64,000 nucleotides of DNA from Girardinichthys multiradiatus (GCF_021462225.1 NC_061818.1:18249462-18313461), one strand, 5' to 3'; counted from the first letter of the stretch, positions 1 through 10,869 are shown. Notes: generated by a model from the sequence alone, not told the origin. Numbers and translations: made by a program.

Positions 1-1
1 C

Positions 2-1111
2 AACGATACGCTGTTGCATCTCAGAGTGAAAATTACTAACGAGAATGGAACAAACCTGCCAGATGATGCACCTGTAGGGCTCATCAACTACCCGTTAAAC
101 ACCATCTTCAGTCAGTGTGACGTCACTCTCGGAGATCGAATGATTTCACAATCCAGCGCTACACATCCATATAGAGCAATGATTGAGACATTGTTAAACT
201 TTTCTGAGGATTCTTTAAAAACCCAGTTTAGCTCCGGTCTTTTTTATAAAGACACTGCAGGTGCTCTGAACTCTATTGTTACAACTAACGGCCCTAACCA
301 AGGTCTTAACAGCAGAGCAGGCTTTACGGCAAATTCCAGGGAGGTACATCTCCTAGGCCCCCTGCATGCAGACATATTTTTCTGCGAGAGACTTCTTTTA
401 AACTCTGTTGACCTTAAAATTAAACTTACAAGAGCCAACGATGCCTTTTGTCTCATGGCTGCAAGAGACTCCACTTACAAACTCAGGATATTAGGAGCAT
501 CTCTTTTTATCAAAAAAGTTACTGTCTCTCCAGCTGTACGACTGGGGCACGCTTCAGCTTTAATGAAAGCAAATGCTCTGTATCCACTTTCACGTGTGAA
601 TGTAAAAACATATTCCATCCCTGAAAATTCAAGGGTATGCAACCAAGAGAATCTTTTCTTAGGCATCTTTCCCAAGTATGTGGTGATTGCGTTACTGGAT
701 CATGACGCTTTTACAGGAACACGCAATCTCAATCCGTTTGACTTTAATCATTTTGATATGGAATATTTAGCTTTGTGACAAATTCCTGCTAAAGCCTTCC
801 AGCCAAATTTTAACCAAGGTCATTCAGTGAGAGAGTATTACAACTTGTTTACGGCTACAGGACGACATCTAAAAGATCTTCCACTGAGTATATCACGTCA
901 GGAATTTAATCAAGGATACTCTCTATTCACATTTAATCTTAACCCGGGTGAGGACACAGATGCTCTATCTCCAGTTTCCAGTGGGAATTTAAGATTGGAA
1001 ATGCGCTTCAGAAACCCGTTGCCTCATACCACCACGCTGATCATCTACGCTTGTTATGATTCTATTTTAGAAATTGATTCAAAGAGGCGTGTGCTGGTGG
1101 ATTATTATTAA
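2..1111 (+). pseudogene. Maverick/adintovirus major capsid-like protein, 5'-truncated by the window, one in-frame stop
   Basis: One reading frame runs from the first bases of the window to a stop at 1109-1111 and is interrupted once, by TGA at 776-778; the 16 codons after it and the rest stay in the same frame. The C-terminal part (EIDSKRRVLVDYY) and the sequence style match the double-jelly-roll capsid proteins of Maverick/Polinton elements, often annotated in animals as F54H12.2-like; this is recognition from memory, not a search. The beginning lies outside the window. It sits just upstream (11 bp) of the protease gene on the same strand, as expected for a morphogenesis module. A penton/minor capsid protein is the main alternative. 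The stop looks like a nonsense mutation, not readthrough. Confidence 0.7.
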
Positions 1112-1122
1112 TCTAATCAGGC

Positions 1123-1665
1123 ATGAATAATCATAAAATTGAGAGCCTGATGCGTCATCTGCTGGGAGATTTGTTTTGCGGTGTGTGGCCGTGCGACCAG
1201 CTGCCGCTGCTAGCTGACAAATTCCCAGGGCCGGCCTACTTTATCGTGAATACACATCCTTCACACATGCCGGGGGAACACTGGCTAGCTCTGACATTGG
1301 ATGAGAATGGTCAATCCAGCTTTTTTGACTCTTATGGATTCTCTCCGGATTTCGAGTTCTACCCGTCAAGCATCGTAACATTTTTAGAAGACAGATCCTC
1401 AAAAATATTGTATCATAATAATCAGCTTCAAAACACTCTGTCCACTGTGTGCGGTCACCATTGCATTTTTTATCTATGTCATAGAGCGTGCGGATTATCA
1501 ATGCAGCAAGTGTTGTCGAAATACACCGGAGATGTGATTAAGAATGATTTAATGGTATCTAACTTTGTGAAAAAATATCAGAAATGTGTCATTAATCAAA
1601 GTTGTACATTTTATACTCACGGAACATGCTCTTTGGAGATGTTTCTGGATTGTTATGGAATTTAA
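1123..1665 (+). CDS. Adenain-like cysteine protease of a Maverick/Polinton element
   Basis: An intact 180-residue ORF. A His in GEHWLALTL (about residue 48), an acidic residue in FFDSYG (about 68) and a Cys in CGHHCIFYLC (about 110), with a Gln eight residues before that Cys block, reproduce the His-Asp/Glu-Gln-Cys order of the adenovirus maturation protease family (C5, ULP1 fold). In this family the enzyme processes capsid precursors during virion assembly. The length is slightly below the adenovirus enzymes (about 200) and typical of Maverick proteases. It follows the capsid gene directly. No frameshift or stop is seen, although neighbours are broken. Confidence 0.88.
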   Translation: MNNHKIESLMRHLLGDLFCGVWPCDQLPLLADKFPGPAYFIVNTHPSHMPGEHWLALTLDENGQSSFFDSYGFSPDFEFYPSSIVTFLEDRSSKILYHNNQLQNTLSTVCGHHCIFYLCHRACGLSMQQVLSKYTGDVIKNDLMVSNFVKKYQKCVINQSCTFYTHGTCSLEMFLDCYGI

Positions 1666-1846
1666 AATGTCTTATTTTTTTTTTCATTGTTTGTTTTTTT
1701 TTTCTTCTTATGATTTAATATTTGTGTAATGATATCATATGTTAGTGTGTGAAGTAGAGAACGAAGTTAGACTTGAAAAATATAATCAATAAATATTTTA
1801 TTGAATAAAAGAAATAGACTACATGTTTCATTTTTCTTATAACGGT
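1666..1846. other. Convergent intergenic region with poly(A) signals on both strands
   Basis: This AT-rich gap separates the plus-strand protease from the minus-strand gene. It holds T-runs, AATAAA near 1788 and 1804, and TTTATT-type signals readable on the minus strand. That fits shared 3' ends of two convergent transcripts. Confidence 0.5.
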
Positions 1847-2677
1847 TTATGGTGAAAATGTAATCCATTGGGGTGGTAGTGTCGTCTTACGAAGAGACCT
1901 TTTTGATCTCCCATCAGCATTTTTTGGATCTTCCAGCTCAGATCTCAACCAGTAGGGAGAATGAGTTATCTGCCTTCTTCTTCTTTTTCTTCTCTGCTTA
2001 ACGCTGGGGGGTGTACCCCCATTTTCAATCGATGTACCCTCTGTTTTGAAACGTCTATATTCTTCACGAGCATAAGGGTTAATGACTGAAGATATAGGTA
2101 TGTTTACTTCTGACATGGAGTGTAGAAAATCAGACCATCCTCGGGTTTGTGATGCTCCAGATTTTTTAAACGGAAGCATGAGATTTTTCAACAAATCAAT
2201 CATGTGGGACCCCTTTATAATATTTCCGTTAAATACAAATTCACCTCGCGAAGTCCAACTCTCACTTCTTTCGGATAATTTCTTCAAAATGTACTCGGCA
2301 TTTTTACGATTGTGTTTAGGAAGGCTTTTCAGTACTTCCGTAAGAACCTGATCCTTAGGGGGCTCGTCCTGCCCTGGGCCTTGTTTTTCTTGGGACCGCT
2401 CATGTTCAGGAACCTCTGTGTCATGCTGCAGCGTTAAACTGACCCGCTGTTTTTCTTCTTTGACACCTTGCTTAAGTAAAGTCAGATACCTCTGGAGAAG
2501 AGCATCGTATCTCTTGATTTTTTCATAAGAAGTCAAACCCGGCTCGTTTAATATCGCTCTCATTTCAGCATCCAAATTCTCCTCCGCCATCTGTCTGATG
2601 GACGTGTCTGACTGGGTCAGACGCTTGAATTGATGAGGGGAAATGAGAAACATCTTCTGCGATGTTCTGAGAGACAT
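1847..2677 (-). CDS. Unknown Maverick-associated protein with basic C-terminal cluster
   Basis: An intact 276-residue ORF on the minus strand. The N-terminal half (residues about 25-95) is charged and helical, with likely coiled-coil character. The C-terminal third has a strong basic cluster (KQRRKRRRRQ near residue 230) and ends PPQWITFSP. No catalytic motif is visible. Its ATG overlaps the stop of the preceding small gene by one base (TAATG), so the two are packed like neighbouring genes in a viral module. The basic tail could bind DNA or act in nuclear targeting or core packaging; that is inference. Proteins of this kind recur in fish Mavericks, but I cannot assign a named family. Confidence 0.65.
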   Translation of the reverse strand: MSLRTSQKMFLISPHQFKRLTQSDTSIRQMAEENLDAEMRAILNEPGLTSYEKIKRYDALLQRYLTLLKQGVKEEKQRVSLTLQHDTEVPEHERSQEKQGPGQDEPPKDQVLTEVLKSLPKHNRKNAEYILKKLSERSESWTSRGEFVFNGNIIKGSHMIDLLKNLMLPFKKSGASQTRGWSDFLHSMSEVNIPISSVINPYAREEYRRFKTEGTSIENGGTPPSVKQRRKRRRRQITHSPYWLRSELEDPKNADGRSKRSLRKTTLPPQWITFSP

Positions 2678-3010
2678 TATCTCCTGATGATTCCACCCAC
2701 TAGATCACCGATCAAGGGTGCAAGAGCCGTTAAGATGGGCAGAATAAAACCAACTCGTTGCTTTTTGAGAGCCAACTGTTTAGTTTTTATCCCGGTTCTT
2801 TTATCACCCAACAATCTGATGATATTTCTTTGTTTCTTCAATTGTCGGTGTTGAGAGGGTAATGTTACCTTTTAGGATATTCAGTGCAATCTCGCACAGA
2901 GCCTGAATAAAGTCGGGAGAGCAGTGTGCGAGAATATCTTTACATTTCTGTGGACAGGCCTGGTACAAAGCTCTGAATAATGGTAAATTCCTTTTTATAC
3001 GCGCTGACAT
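2677..3010 (-). pseudogene. Small pVI/PX-like Maverick protein, frameshifted
   Basis: The first 60 or so codons (start at 3010, MSARIKRNLPLFRALYQA) form a short helical protein. The frame then runs into a stop near 2804, while the continuation is readable in another frame from about 2835 to a stop at 2677-2679. That part has a hydrophobic, Gly/Leu/Ile-rich segment and ends in arginines. A short basic-helical protein with a hydrophobic tail next to the packaging ATPase resembles the small membrane-active (pVI/PX-like) proteins of adintoviruses and Mavericks. One single-base indel around 2830-2840 explains the break. The family assignment is by context and style, so it is moderate. Confidence 0.6.
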
Positions 3011-3016
3011 GATGAC

Positions 3017-3688
3017 TTACTTTGTTCTGGGTACGTACACAGCAGGCCACTGCTGAGGAAGTATCCCCGTTCTCAGTCTGAAATGTTCTGGGCAGGTAGG
3101 CGTAAAATCGATGATTAAATATCCATGAGCTTCTCTCGTTGCGTCTTCAAAACTCTCCAAGAAGAGACCCTTTTGAGATGGAAACATTTGGCGGGCCAGT
3201 ATATTCAGCTGCAGCTTATCTCTCGGGTTCTTAAACAACACCATATAATTACAGTTCAAACTAATAGTGCGACTGAACTTCCCCTGATGAAAAACATTCT
3301 GAGTCAACATCATAACACTCATATTACGATGGTGACGAAACTGGGTAAAGACCTTCATCACGTTTTCATCATCTGAGGCTTGAGCAATAACATCGTCTAG
3401 AATAATCAGATGATTCTGATCAGGAGGAAACAGGTTTTCATCTTCAAAAGAATGAGGCAATCCTTCCACAAAGGTAATATTTTTATTCATCTTCTGCAAT
3501 TCAGCATACATGGGTTGAAAAGATGTGTAAATCCATACAATATTTTCTGGAACAATATCCATGACATGATTACAGTTTTGTAAAATACTTTTTACAAAGA
3601 AAGTTTTCCCGCAGCCGCTGGGTCCAACTATCATACATGAGAAAGGGGCTCTAAATCTAGGATCAAAATCAATCTCCTGTAAATCCAT
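3017..3688 (-). CDS. FtsK/HerA-type genome-packaging ATPase (A32-like)
   Basis: An intact 223-residue ORF. Walker A is GPSGCGKT at about residue 22, and Walker B is HLIILDD at about residue 92 with the usual hydrophobic run before the acidic pair. Size and layout match the packaging ATPases of Polintons, adintoviruses and the poxvirus A32 group, which drive DNA into the capsid. It lies 6 bp upstream of the small PX-like gene and about 30 bp downstream of the polymerase, all on the minus strand, so these genes probably share transcription. No lesion is seen. Confidence 0.92.
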   Translation of the reverse strand: MDLQEIDFDPRFRAPFSCMIVGPSGCGKTFFVKSILQNCNHVMDIVPENIVWIYTSFQPMYAELQKMNKNITFVEGLPHSFEDENLFPPDQNHLIILDDVIAQASDDENVMKVFTQFRHHRNMSVMMLTQNVFHQGKFSRTISLNCNYMVLFKNPRDKLQLNILARQMFPSQKGLFLESFEDATREAHGYLIIDFTPTCPEHFRLRTGILPQQWPAVYVPRTK

Positions 3689-3718
3689 GTGACTTTTTAT
3701 TTTATTTCTTCTTCAACT

Positions 3719-6700
3719 CTAATAACCGAAAGGCAGAGTTGTCCCGTCAGAAAAAGGACGTCTCTTATCATACACCAGTCGAAACCTTTTAAGAAATGTC
3801 GCGTTTGTCAAACGGAATCTCTTTTTATCCCTCCTGATCGTGTGCTGAGGGATTTCAATGACACCCTCACTTGACCCCTGTAAGTAGCCCTCGACCAGCC
3901 CTTTGATGCTGTCAAAATTGACCCTCTCGCTGCATTCATGCGTCTGAGTGATGCCTTTAGCACGTATCATTACATTTTTACGGTTTTTGGTCTGGTATGC
4001 ATAACTCTTGGGTCCTGTCGATGCAAACTCCGAAATGCTGTCACCATCTAACTCGTCAGTAAGATCACCCAGATAATTCCCCAATTCCAGAGGAGTTTCA
4101 CCACTTTTTGTCACATAAATCAAACTGTCCGTGTCAATATAAATCAATCTGTCCTGTAACTTCTCCATGCTGCTGAGAAGTTTTAAACGTGCATAAGCGG
4201 TGGTGAATGCTGCAATAAACACATTATTTGTCTTACTTGGTGGATATATGACACGTTTGCTGTAGTTCCACTGCACTACACACATTTCAGGGTTGAAAAA
4301 ATGAAAATAGTTAACCCTGTATTTACTCGAGAACATGAAGCTGAAAAAGTCTTCAGGGTTAGTGATGACTGTGGTCTGAGACAGATCACTTCTTTGCGCA
4401 AATTTCCCCCAGGATTCATCTCGATTTTCTCAGGGTCTAATTGGATGCCCTGATGCAGTTTGTACTCGCTTATATACTTTGACTTACTCTCCTGATCCAC
4501 TGCTTCAGACGGATAGCCTGAAGCCTCCTGCTTACCCTTTAAAAAGCAATGAATGTAACCTTTAAAGATTGTATCACTTCTCTTTTCAAAATGCCACACC
4601 TCTGTGATTTTAGCAAGACGATAACTACACTCCAAAGCTTTACAGAGATCTGCACTCACCCACACTCCCATCAAAGCTCTTTCTTGATCATTATGCATGC
4701 AGGGACCTGACTGGTTATTTAATTCAGCGCATGAGCGGCAGAGAGTGAACACAAGTTTACCTTGGGATGTTCTGTAAGGTAAAACAGGGAACAACAGGTC
4801 ACTTGGTGGGTAGACCACAGCTTTGATTATACCGAAGTAGCTGCTGGGGTCATCAAAATCTTTGTAAATGATGGTGGGGTGTCCGAGGGGAAAAACGCAG
4901 TTGGCGTTTACATAAGGGTACAGAGATGTGTAATCCACATAGTGTACAGTTTCATCCGGTTCCGCTGTGTACCTCAACTTCATAGGACAGGTGCGTCCAC
5001 CATACAGCGCATCCCGGGGGGATAGCGGTTCGGGTGCATTAACTTTCTCAAGAAAGCTGATCACCCCTGGGTCTGATTTTTTCATTTCAATCCACTCATG
5101 CTCCCATATGACTTCGAGACGAAGGCCGTACACAGTTTGTAACACCTTGCTTCTCTCAACAGTGGCTGCGTAAAACTGTTCAAATGCGACCCCTCTCAAC
5201 GGACACTTGTCATGAGGCATGTAACACTTTTTACAGCCGTGGAAAAAACAGCCATAAAATTCAAACGCAACTTTGACACCGTTAATCTCTGCATACCCAT
5301 CCACTGAATATGGCCCGATTTTCTTTTCACCCCTATTTAATGCATGCTCGATAAATATGGCTCTGCTGTCTGCAATCCAGCCGAGCCATTGAATGGACGC
5401 GCTGGAGAACGTTTTACTGCTACGTCTGTAGTCCAGAGGTGATGGAATGGCTAAGGTTTGAGGAGGAAGGAAATTGGTTACAAAAACCTTCATGCAGGCT
5501 GATGCTATTGTGATACTTTTAAACGGATCCACACTTGTCTCCTTAAAGAACTCGTCTCTGAATTTTAAGCATCCTTGAAAAAGAATTTCAACGTCATTTT
5601 TACAATAACGAATTGCTTCTTTCTTAAAGTCAAAGACCTCTTTGCTCGCTTCTCTGTACCAGCTGCTAAACACCTGTTGTTCTTGAAGACTCATGCGTTC
5701 TACAGCGTAGCAGGATGGAGGAGGAAAAGCCCCTACATACTGGAGATGTTGTTCAGAGGAAAATAGGTGGGGAAAAAAACCCTTGCTTTGATCGGTAAAG
5801 CCTAACGCTTTCGGCATGGCACTAAGCTTCATGCACATGAAGGACAGGCTATCAATGTATTTTAACCTGTAATCAGGGTCGGTTAAACAGAGAACTTTAC
5901 TCCCTACCAGGACGATATGTGGTTTAATGCCTAACTGCAGCATTGCTGTGAGAATCAGGTAACCATCGTACCCCCGCGCATTGTGCGCTATTAAGGTGTA
6001 ACCTTTGTACATTGGCCTCCTGAAATGCAGGATAAATGTTTGGGTGCAATTCAGTCCATAAGCGTACCATTCATCACCTTTCAACGTTTTAGCACAGACC
6101 AGAAAGGGGGTATGCACGCCGCTCTCATTGACGAGGCATTCGAAATCATAAAAAATCAGTTTATCATCAAGCTGATTAATTGCACTGCAAGGCAGAATGT
6201 AACACTTATGATCATCGCATGTAATGTCTAGGCTGGGGGGTACATTTTCACCGCAAATACTGCATTTTACATTACACACGTGTGGTTTATTCGGTTTACT
6301 GATTGGAATAACGTATATCCGTTTGCATACTTTACACAGTTTTACCAACTCACAGTCACTCATAGGCCTTTCAGCACTATTTCTGATGCGCGGTTCCCTG
6401 TGTCTGCTGAAACATGAAGAATTACGACAGATTCTTTGACAGCCTGCACAGCTTACAGGATTGCTAATCTCTTGCATACATTTATATGTTCGACACACTG
6501 GACAATAACCTTCACAATGGTGTGTATTGGCATTCTGATAGCTGGCGTAACAGTAATTACAAATATATCTGCACCCCATAAAACCTTTGAGATTTTTTAT
6601 CCCATAGTAATGACCTTGAAATAACAGCAAAAACAGAGGGTTTGAACGATCGGGGAAACTGGTCTCAAATTTACACAGAGCAGTAGAGCCCGTGGTTCTG

Positions 6701-7830
6701 TGAAACACTACAATTTTTCTCTTCAGAATGGTTTCAAATTTACCAATATCACTAAAAGTAACTGCTGTTTGCTCGTCGAGGCCTGCCTGATGCTGCCATC
6801 TCCTCCCCAGTTCTACAGCACGGTGATCCGTGAGCTCAGGATCAGAGACGTGTGCGAGGCTGATTGCAAAACATAACTGATTACCGGTATTGTTTATAAT
6901 ATACAAATGACGCATTTTCTTATTAAACAGTTCACAGTCTAACGTTCCTGCAGCTTTACGCTTAGAACCTCCTGCTGGGTCATTAACAACCTGAAGAACA
7001 AATTCCATGTTATTATCTACAGGTATATTTGCATTCGATTGTACTAAATCGTCGAGGAAGTTTTCGAAAGCAGGCAGGATCATATTTCCATCATCTGTAA
7101 CAGTAAATGTGATGTGACGATTGAGATTTTCACCCACTAATTCCAGCTGCACAACGTCGTTACGTCTGGTTAACGATCTCGCAGCGTCGGCTAATTCAAT
7201 GATAATACGCATGATGTCTGTATAGAATGCTGCTAAATCTGGAACGTTACTTGGACAGGGCGGCGGTATGGTAAAAGGTCTCCTTATTTCATGGTTATTA
7301 AAATGTTCACGTTCAACCACAGCTGGAGGATCTCGCTCTATTTGATCAGAACTAACTGCTACGTCCGTATTGAAATGACCCCCGTGCTGATCTGCGGCGT
7401 GTGACGTAGAAAGATTCCGATGACTGTCAGGTGAATCATTTTCCTCAATGCTGCTGTGTGGAGACGGTTCGCTGTTCAAATCGGAAAGAGCCTGATTGAT
7501 TACGTTTAAAACGTCACCGTGCTGATGTTCATTTATTAAATTTTCACTGTTAGCAGGAGATGCATTAACGGGGATTTCGTTAAGTTCATTAACTAAATTT
7601 CTTATTTCATCCAGGGCAAGTCTGATTACTTGATCAGAACTAACTGCTACATCCGTATTAAAATGACCCCCGTGCCGATCTGCGGAGTGTGACGTAGAAG
7701 GATTATGATAATTTTGCTCAATGCTGTGTGGAGACGGTGTGCTATTTTCTTCTGCATTAACGGGAATTTCGTTAAGTTCATTAACTAAATTTCTTATTTC
7801 ATCCAGGGCAAGTCTGATACGGTTATCCAT
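3719..7830 (-). pseudogene. Protein-primed family B DNA polymerase of a Maverick, broken by an internal deletion/frameshift
   Basis: The long 5' part (7830 to 4276) and the 3' part (about 4410 to 3719) are in different frames. In order: a low-complexity N-terminus with an internal duplication (residues 1-170); a Cys/His-rich zinc-binding region (about 430-540); exonuclease motifs YDFECL, NARGYDG and YCKNDVEIL; polymerase motif A DYTSLYPYVN; then, after the frame break, motif C YIDTDSL. Between motifs A and C the text jumps from MNPG to the tail of motif B (SWGKF), so the stretch that should carry the motif B lysine appears deleted near 4405-4415, changing the frame. Such polymerases replicate the element from a terminal protein primer. 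This copy should be inactive. Confidence 0.9.
7320..7830 (-). repeat. In-frame internal duplication in the polymerase N-terminus
   Basis: The coding unit starting IRLALDEIRNLVNELNEIPVN occurs twice (near 7815 and 7620 on the minus strand). It is followed both times by a spacer and a second shared block (HGGHFNTDVAVSSDQ, near 7665 and 7375). The two copies are nearly identical at the DNA level, so the duplication is recent. Confidence 0.85.
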
Positions 7831-7908
7831 TTTCTATGAACATAAGAAACAAAATAAAAATAAAACTAACCTACAGAAAAAACAAAAAAACAAAACACAG
7901 TGATCAGT

Positions 7909-8571
7909 TCAGTTTAAAATCACCTTGATGTCACCAAAATGCTTCTTTAACAGAATCTGACATGCTGCCAGAAGCGTTAACGATGAGGCCTTATTACGAA
8001 GATCCCGTGAGGCTGTAGAGACTGTCTTCCTGTGTTGTCCGTTTCTGTATCCAATCTGTCCTACCATCAACGTTACCTCTGTATGGAGAATGAACAAAAA
8101 ATAAATAAATAAAAATATGTAATAATGAAATAATCACATTAAAGCTGAAAAAAAAAAAAAAAGGGGAATTCAAATTAATTCAGTATGTATGTATGAATTA
8201 AAACGTACCGTTCATTAAACCACTCACTAGCGTTGCTCTGCTTTGTAGCGCAAAGAGTCGCTGTCTTTTGGCCGGGGTTAAATATTCTGTAAAAACAGAA
8301 GACAATAAAAGTTATCTTACGCTGCGCAGCACAGCGTTCATAAATAAAACGAAAATAGTTTTTAAAATACACAAGTTTTTTTTTTAATCTTACTCCGATT
8401 CTTTGCGGTAAAACCTCCAGATTTCACTTCTTGTTGGACTGAAACGGTGCCGTTCTGCTGAAAGCTGTCTTGATCTTTGAAAAGCGACCTTCTGGTGGGC
8501 GGATTCAATGTGGCATCTTTGGATGTATCTGTAAACAGGTTTATATGACATTTTATTGAACTATGCTTAAA

Positions 8572-8607
<36 letters not shown>

Positions 8608-9008
8608 TTTATTTAATTTTTATTTCCTTACCTTGCTCCTGCTCGACAACTATGTCTTCCACAGAGCTCTCAGTCGAATCTGTAAACAGTTTTTTATCTG
8701 AGGTTTAAAATACATTCACTCTCAAAGAAAAAATAGATAGTTCTTAGGACTTACTTACTTTCTGGTGGTGCCGGTAACTTATCCGGTGTGTCTTCAGGGG
8801 AAATGATGATAATTGACGGGGGGGTATTCAAAGAATCTGTCGTAATTTCTGTGTTAAAAGAAAGTTCAGTTGTTGCGAGTTTTTCTTGTTTGGAAATAAT
8901 TCGCCTTCTCAATTTTGACTGTCGATTCCAGCCGCTGAACCCTCCAACTTGATCATTCGGGTTTACCTATCTCATCAAATCTATAAATTGAAACATTGTC
9001 AAGGGTTA

Positions 9009-9045
<37 letters not shown>

Positions 9046-9130
9046 ATTGCATTTAACATTTACTTACCATAATCTGATTGTGTCAAGATGAAATCATCAA
9101 GGTCATCAGCGGTGGGTTCTATGACAAAGA

Positions 9131-9173
<43 letters not shown>

Positions 9174-9319
9174 AATATATATAAACAAAATTTGAGAACA
9201 TTCACATGCATTTAATGATACTTACTTACTTACTTACGTTTTAAGATGTCATTGTGCTTTTGTGAATTATCAGAAGAAGAAGCCACAATTTCCGGGTTTC
9301 CTGAAATATTTACCGACAT
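7909..9319 (-). CDS. Candidate seven-exon spliced gene of unknown function inside the Maverick
   Basis: Seven minus-strand exons can be chained: 9238-9319 (ATG at 9319), 9068-9118, 8759-8980, 8632-8679, 8394-8528, 8209-8286, 7909-8078 (TGA at 7909-7911). Every donor is GTAAG- or GTACG-like, every acceptor ends AG, and all six introns are phase 1. The joined length is 786 nt (261 codons). One TAG (8967-8969) lies at the start of exon 3; an in-frame acceptor at CAAG (exon from 8947) would bypass it. The N-terminal part is acidic (DDLDDFILTQSD), the middle has a basic patch, and the C-terminal exon (VTLMVGQIGYRNG onward) looks globular and helical. I recognise no family. Introns are short and contain TA microsatellites. 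Confidence 0.55.
8575..8602. repeat. (TA)n microsatellite, with similar tracts at about 9013-9042 and 9138-9170
   Basis: These are pure alternating TA runs. All three lie in inferred introns of the spliced minus-strand gene. Confidence 0.95.
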
Positions 9320-9499
9320 TTTTTCTTGTCAGTACTGGTATTTTTCAATGTAACAAGTGTTATGGTTCAAAGACATTCAGCATTTGAAGACCCTGACACT
9401 GAGGTTAACCAATGAAACAGAGCCCCAACATTTACACACAGTATTTATACCAGAACATGACAGTGTTATCTCAACTGCAAAGACTATGTTTTTAAGACC
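9320..9499. other. Non-coding stretch upstream of the spliced gene
   Basis: No convincing ORF is present. It should contain the promoter of the minus-strand spliced gene, but no clear motif could be assigned. Confidence 0.4.
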
Positions 9500-9999
9500 A
9501 AAACCCTTCTTGAGTTCAAAGGTGATATGGTTATCTAATGAACAGACGTAACTGCCCCTTCCTGACATCGCCCCTAACAGTTGTAACCCTGTAACTCTAA
9601 GATGAAAAAGTAAAATGTTTTTTAGAAAAGCTACAGGTAACTAAAATTATCATTCCTTTTTTTTTTTTCCTAAAATGGAGTCTCTCATGATTCAAAAACA
9701 AACACATCATTGCTAGAGTCAATTTGTAACTTGGAAACAGTATACTGATGTTCTTTTTTTTTTCTGTTAATCTCATATTCGTCTTACCTATTTCAGCTGC
9801 TTTTCCAGTATGTTGACGCAGAAGCTGAAGGTTTTTCTCGTTCCATCGATGTAGTGAAGCACAATTTTTTTTTTTTTTTTACTTTTTTTTAGGTCTTTTC
9901 TATTTTGAACGGATTTAGACTGGCTCATATATTCAACAAATAGGTCCTGCTGTAAAGCAAAATTAACTTACAATTCTGTCAGGTTACACAGTTCCTTTA
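9500..9999. repeat. 500-bp direct tandem duplication, copy A
   Basis: The block beginning AAAACCCTTCTTGAGTTC recurs about 501 bp downstream with only a few substitutions and indels in homopolymers. On the minus strand it holds a short open stretch ending at a GTAAG donor (near 9790), so it may include an exon of the element. Function is unknown. Confidence 0.93.
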
Positions 10000-10000
10000 C

Positions 10001-10499
10001 AAAACCCTTCTTGAGTTCAAAGGTGATATGTTATCTAAGAAACAGACGTAACTGCCCCTTCCTGACATCGCCCCTAACAGTTGTAACCCTGTAACTCTAA
10101 GATGAAAAAGTAAAATGTTTTTTAGAAAAGCTACAGGTAACTAAAATTATCATTCCTTTTTTTTTTTCCTAAAATGGAGTCTCTCATGATTCAAAAACAA
10201 ACACATCATTGCTAGAGTCAATTTGTAACTTGGAAACAGTATACTGAAGTTCTTTTTTTTTTCTGTTAATCTCATATTCGTCTTACCTATTTCAGCTGCT
10301 TTTCCAGTATGTTGACGCAGAAGCTGAAGGTTTTTCTCGTTCCATCGATGTAGTGAAGCACAATTTTTTTTTTTTATTTACTTTTTTTTTAGGTCTTTTC
10401 TATTTTGAACGGATTTAGACTGGCTCATATATTCAACAAATAGGTCCTGCTGTAAAGCAAAATTAACTTACAATTCTGTCAGGTTACACAGTTCCTTTA
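10001..10499. repeat. 500-bp direct tandem duplication, copy B
   Basis: This is the second copy, directly abutting copy A. Differences are mainly T-run length and single bases, which indicates a recent duplication. Confidence 0.93.
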
Positions 10500-10566
10500 T
10501 TAGGATTTCATGTGATAGGTCAACATTAAGTTGATTATACCTTTAAAAATATAAAAGGATGCATGT

Positions 10567-10590
10567 CTTTTTTTTTTTTTTTTTTTTTTT
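10567..10590. repeat. Poly(T) tract
   Basis: A homopolymer run of about 22 T. It may be a retroposed poly(A) tail in minus orientation or a feature of the element end. Confidence 0.85.
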
Positions 10591-10629
10591 AGATGTATTA
10601 ACGCCTGAAAAAACATACAGATTATTAAT

Positions 10630-10741
10630 AACACCCTTAAACACACCCCTGTGTGTTTTAATTGGCTCATTTAAGGCCTTCCCCGTAACACCCTTAAACA
10701 CACCCCTGTGTTTTAATTGACTCATTTAAGGTATCGCCCCT
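10630..10741. repeat. 57-bp tandem repeat, two units, near the likely Maverick end
   Basis: Two units begin AACACCCTTAAACACACCCC (10630 and 10687) and share the TTTAATTG-CTCATTTAAGG tail. GC-richer sequence with CCGGAAGTCC/CCGGAAGTCCCG repeats follows to about 10860. The change from viral-like to IGH-type AT-rich sequence makes this a plausible terminal region, but no terminal inverted repeat can be verified because the other end is outside the window. Confidence 0.7.
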
Positions 10742-10869
10742 AATGACGACAACCAATCAACATCCACTGTTACGCCCCTTGGACACACCCCCCTGCCCAC
10801 ATGGCAACCACATGGCCCCCACCGGAAGTCCTGCCCTCACCGGAAGTCCCGCCCACCTGTCAAAATGTT

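Noticed and set aside
9357..9551. 64-codon plus-strand ORF upstream of the spliced gene
   Set aside because: It overlaps a minus-strand ORF of the same size; no motif.
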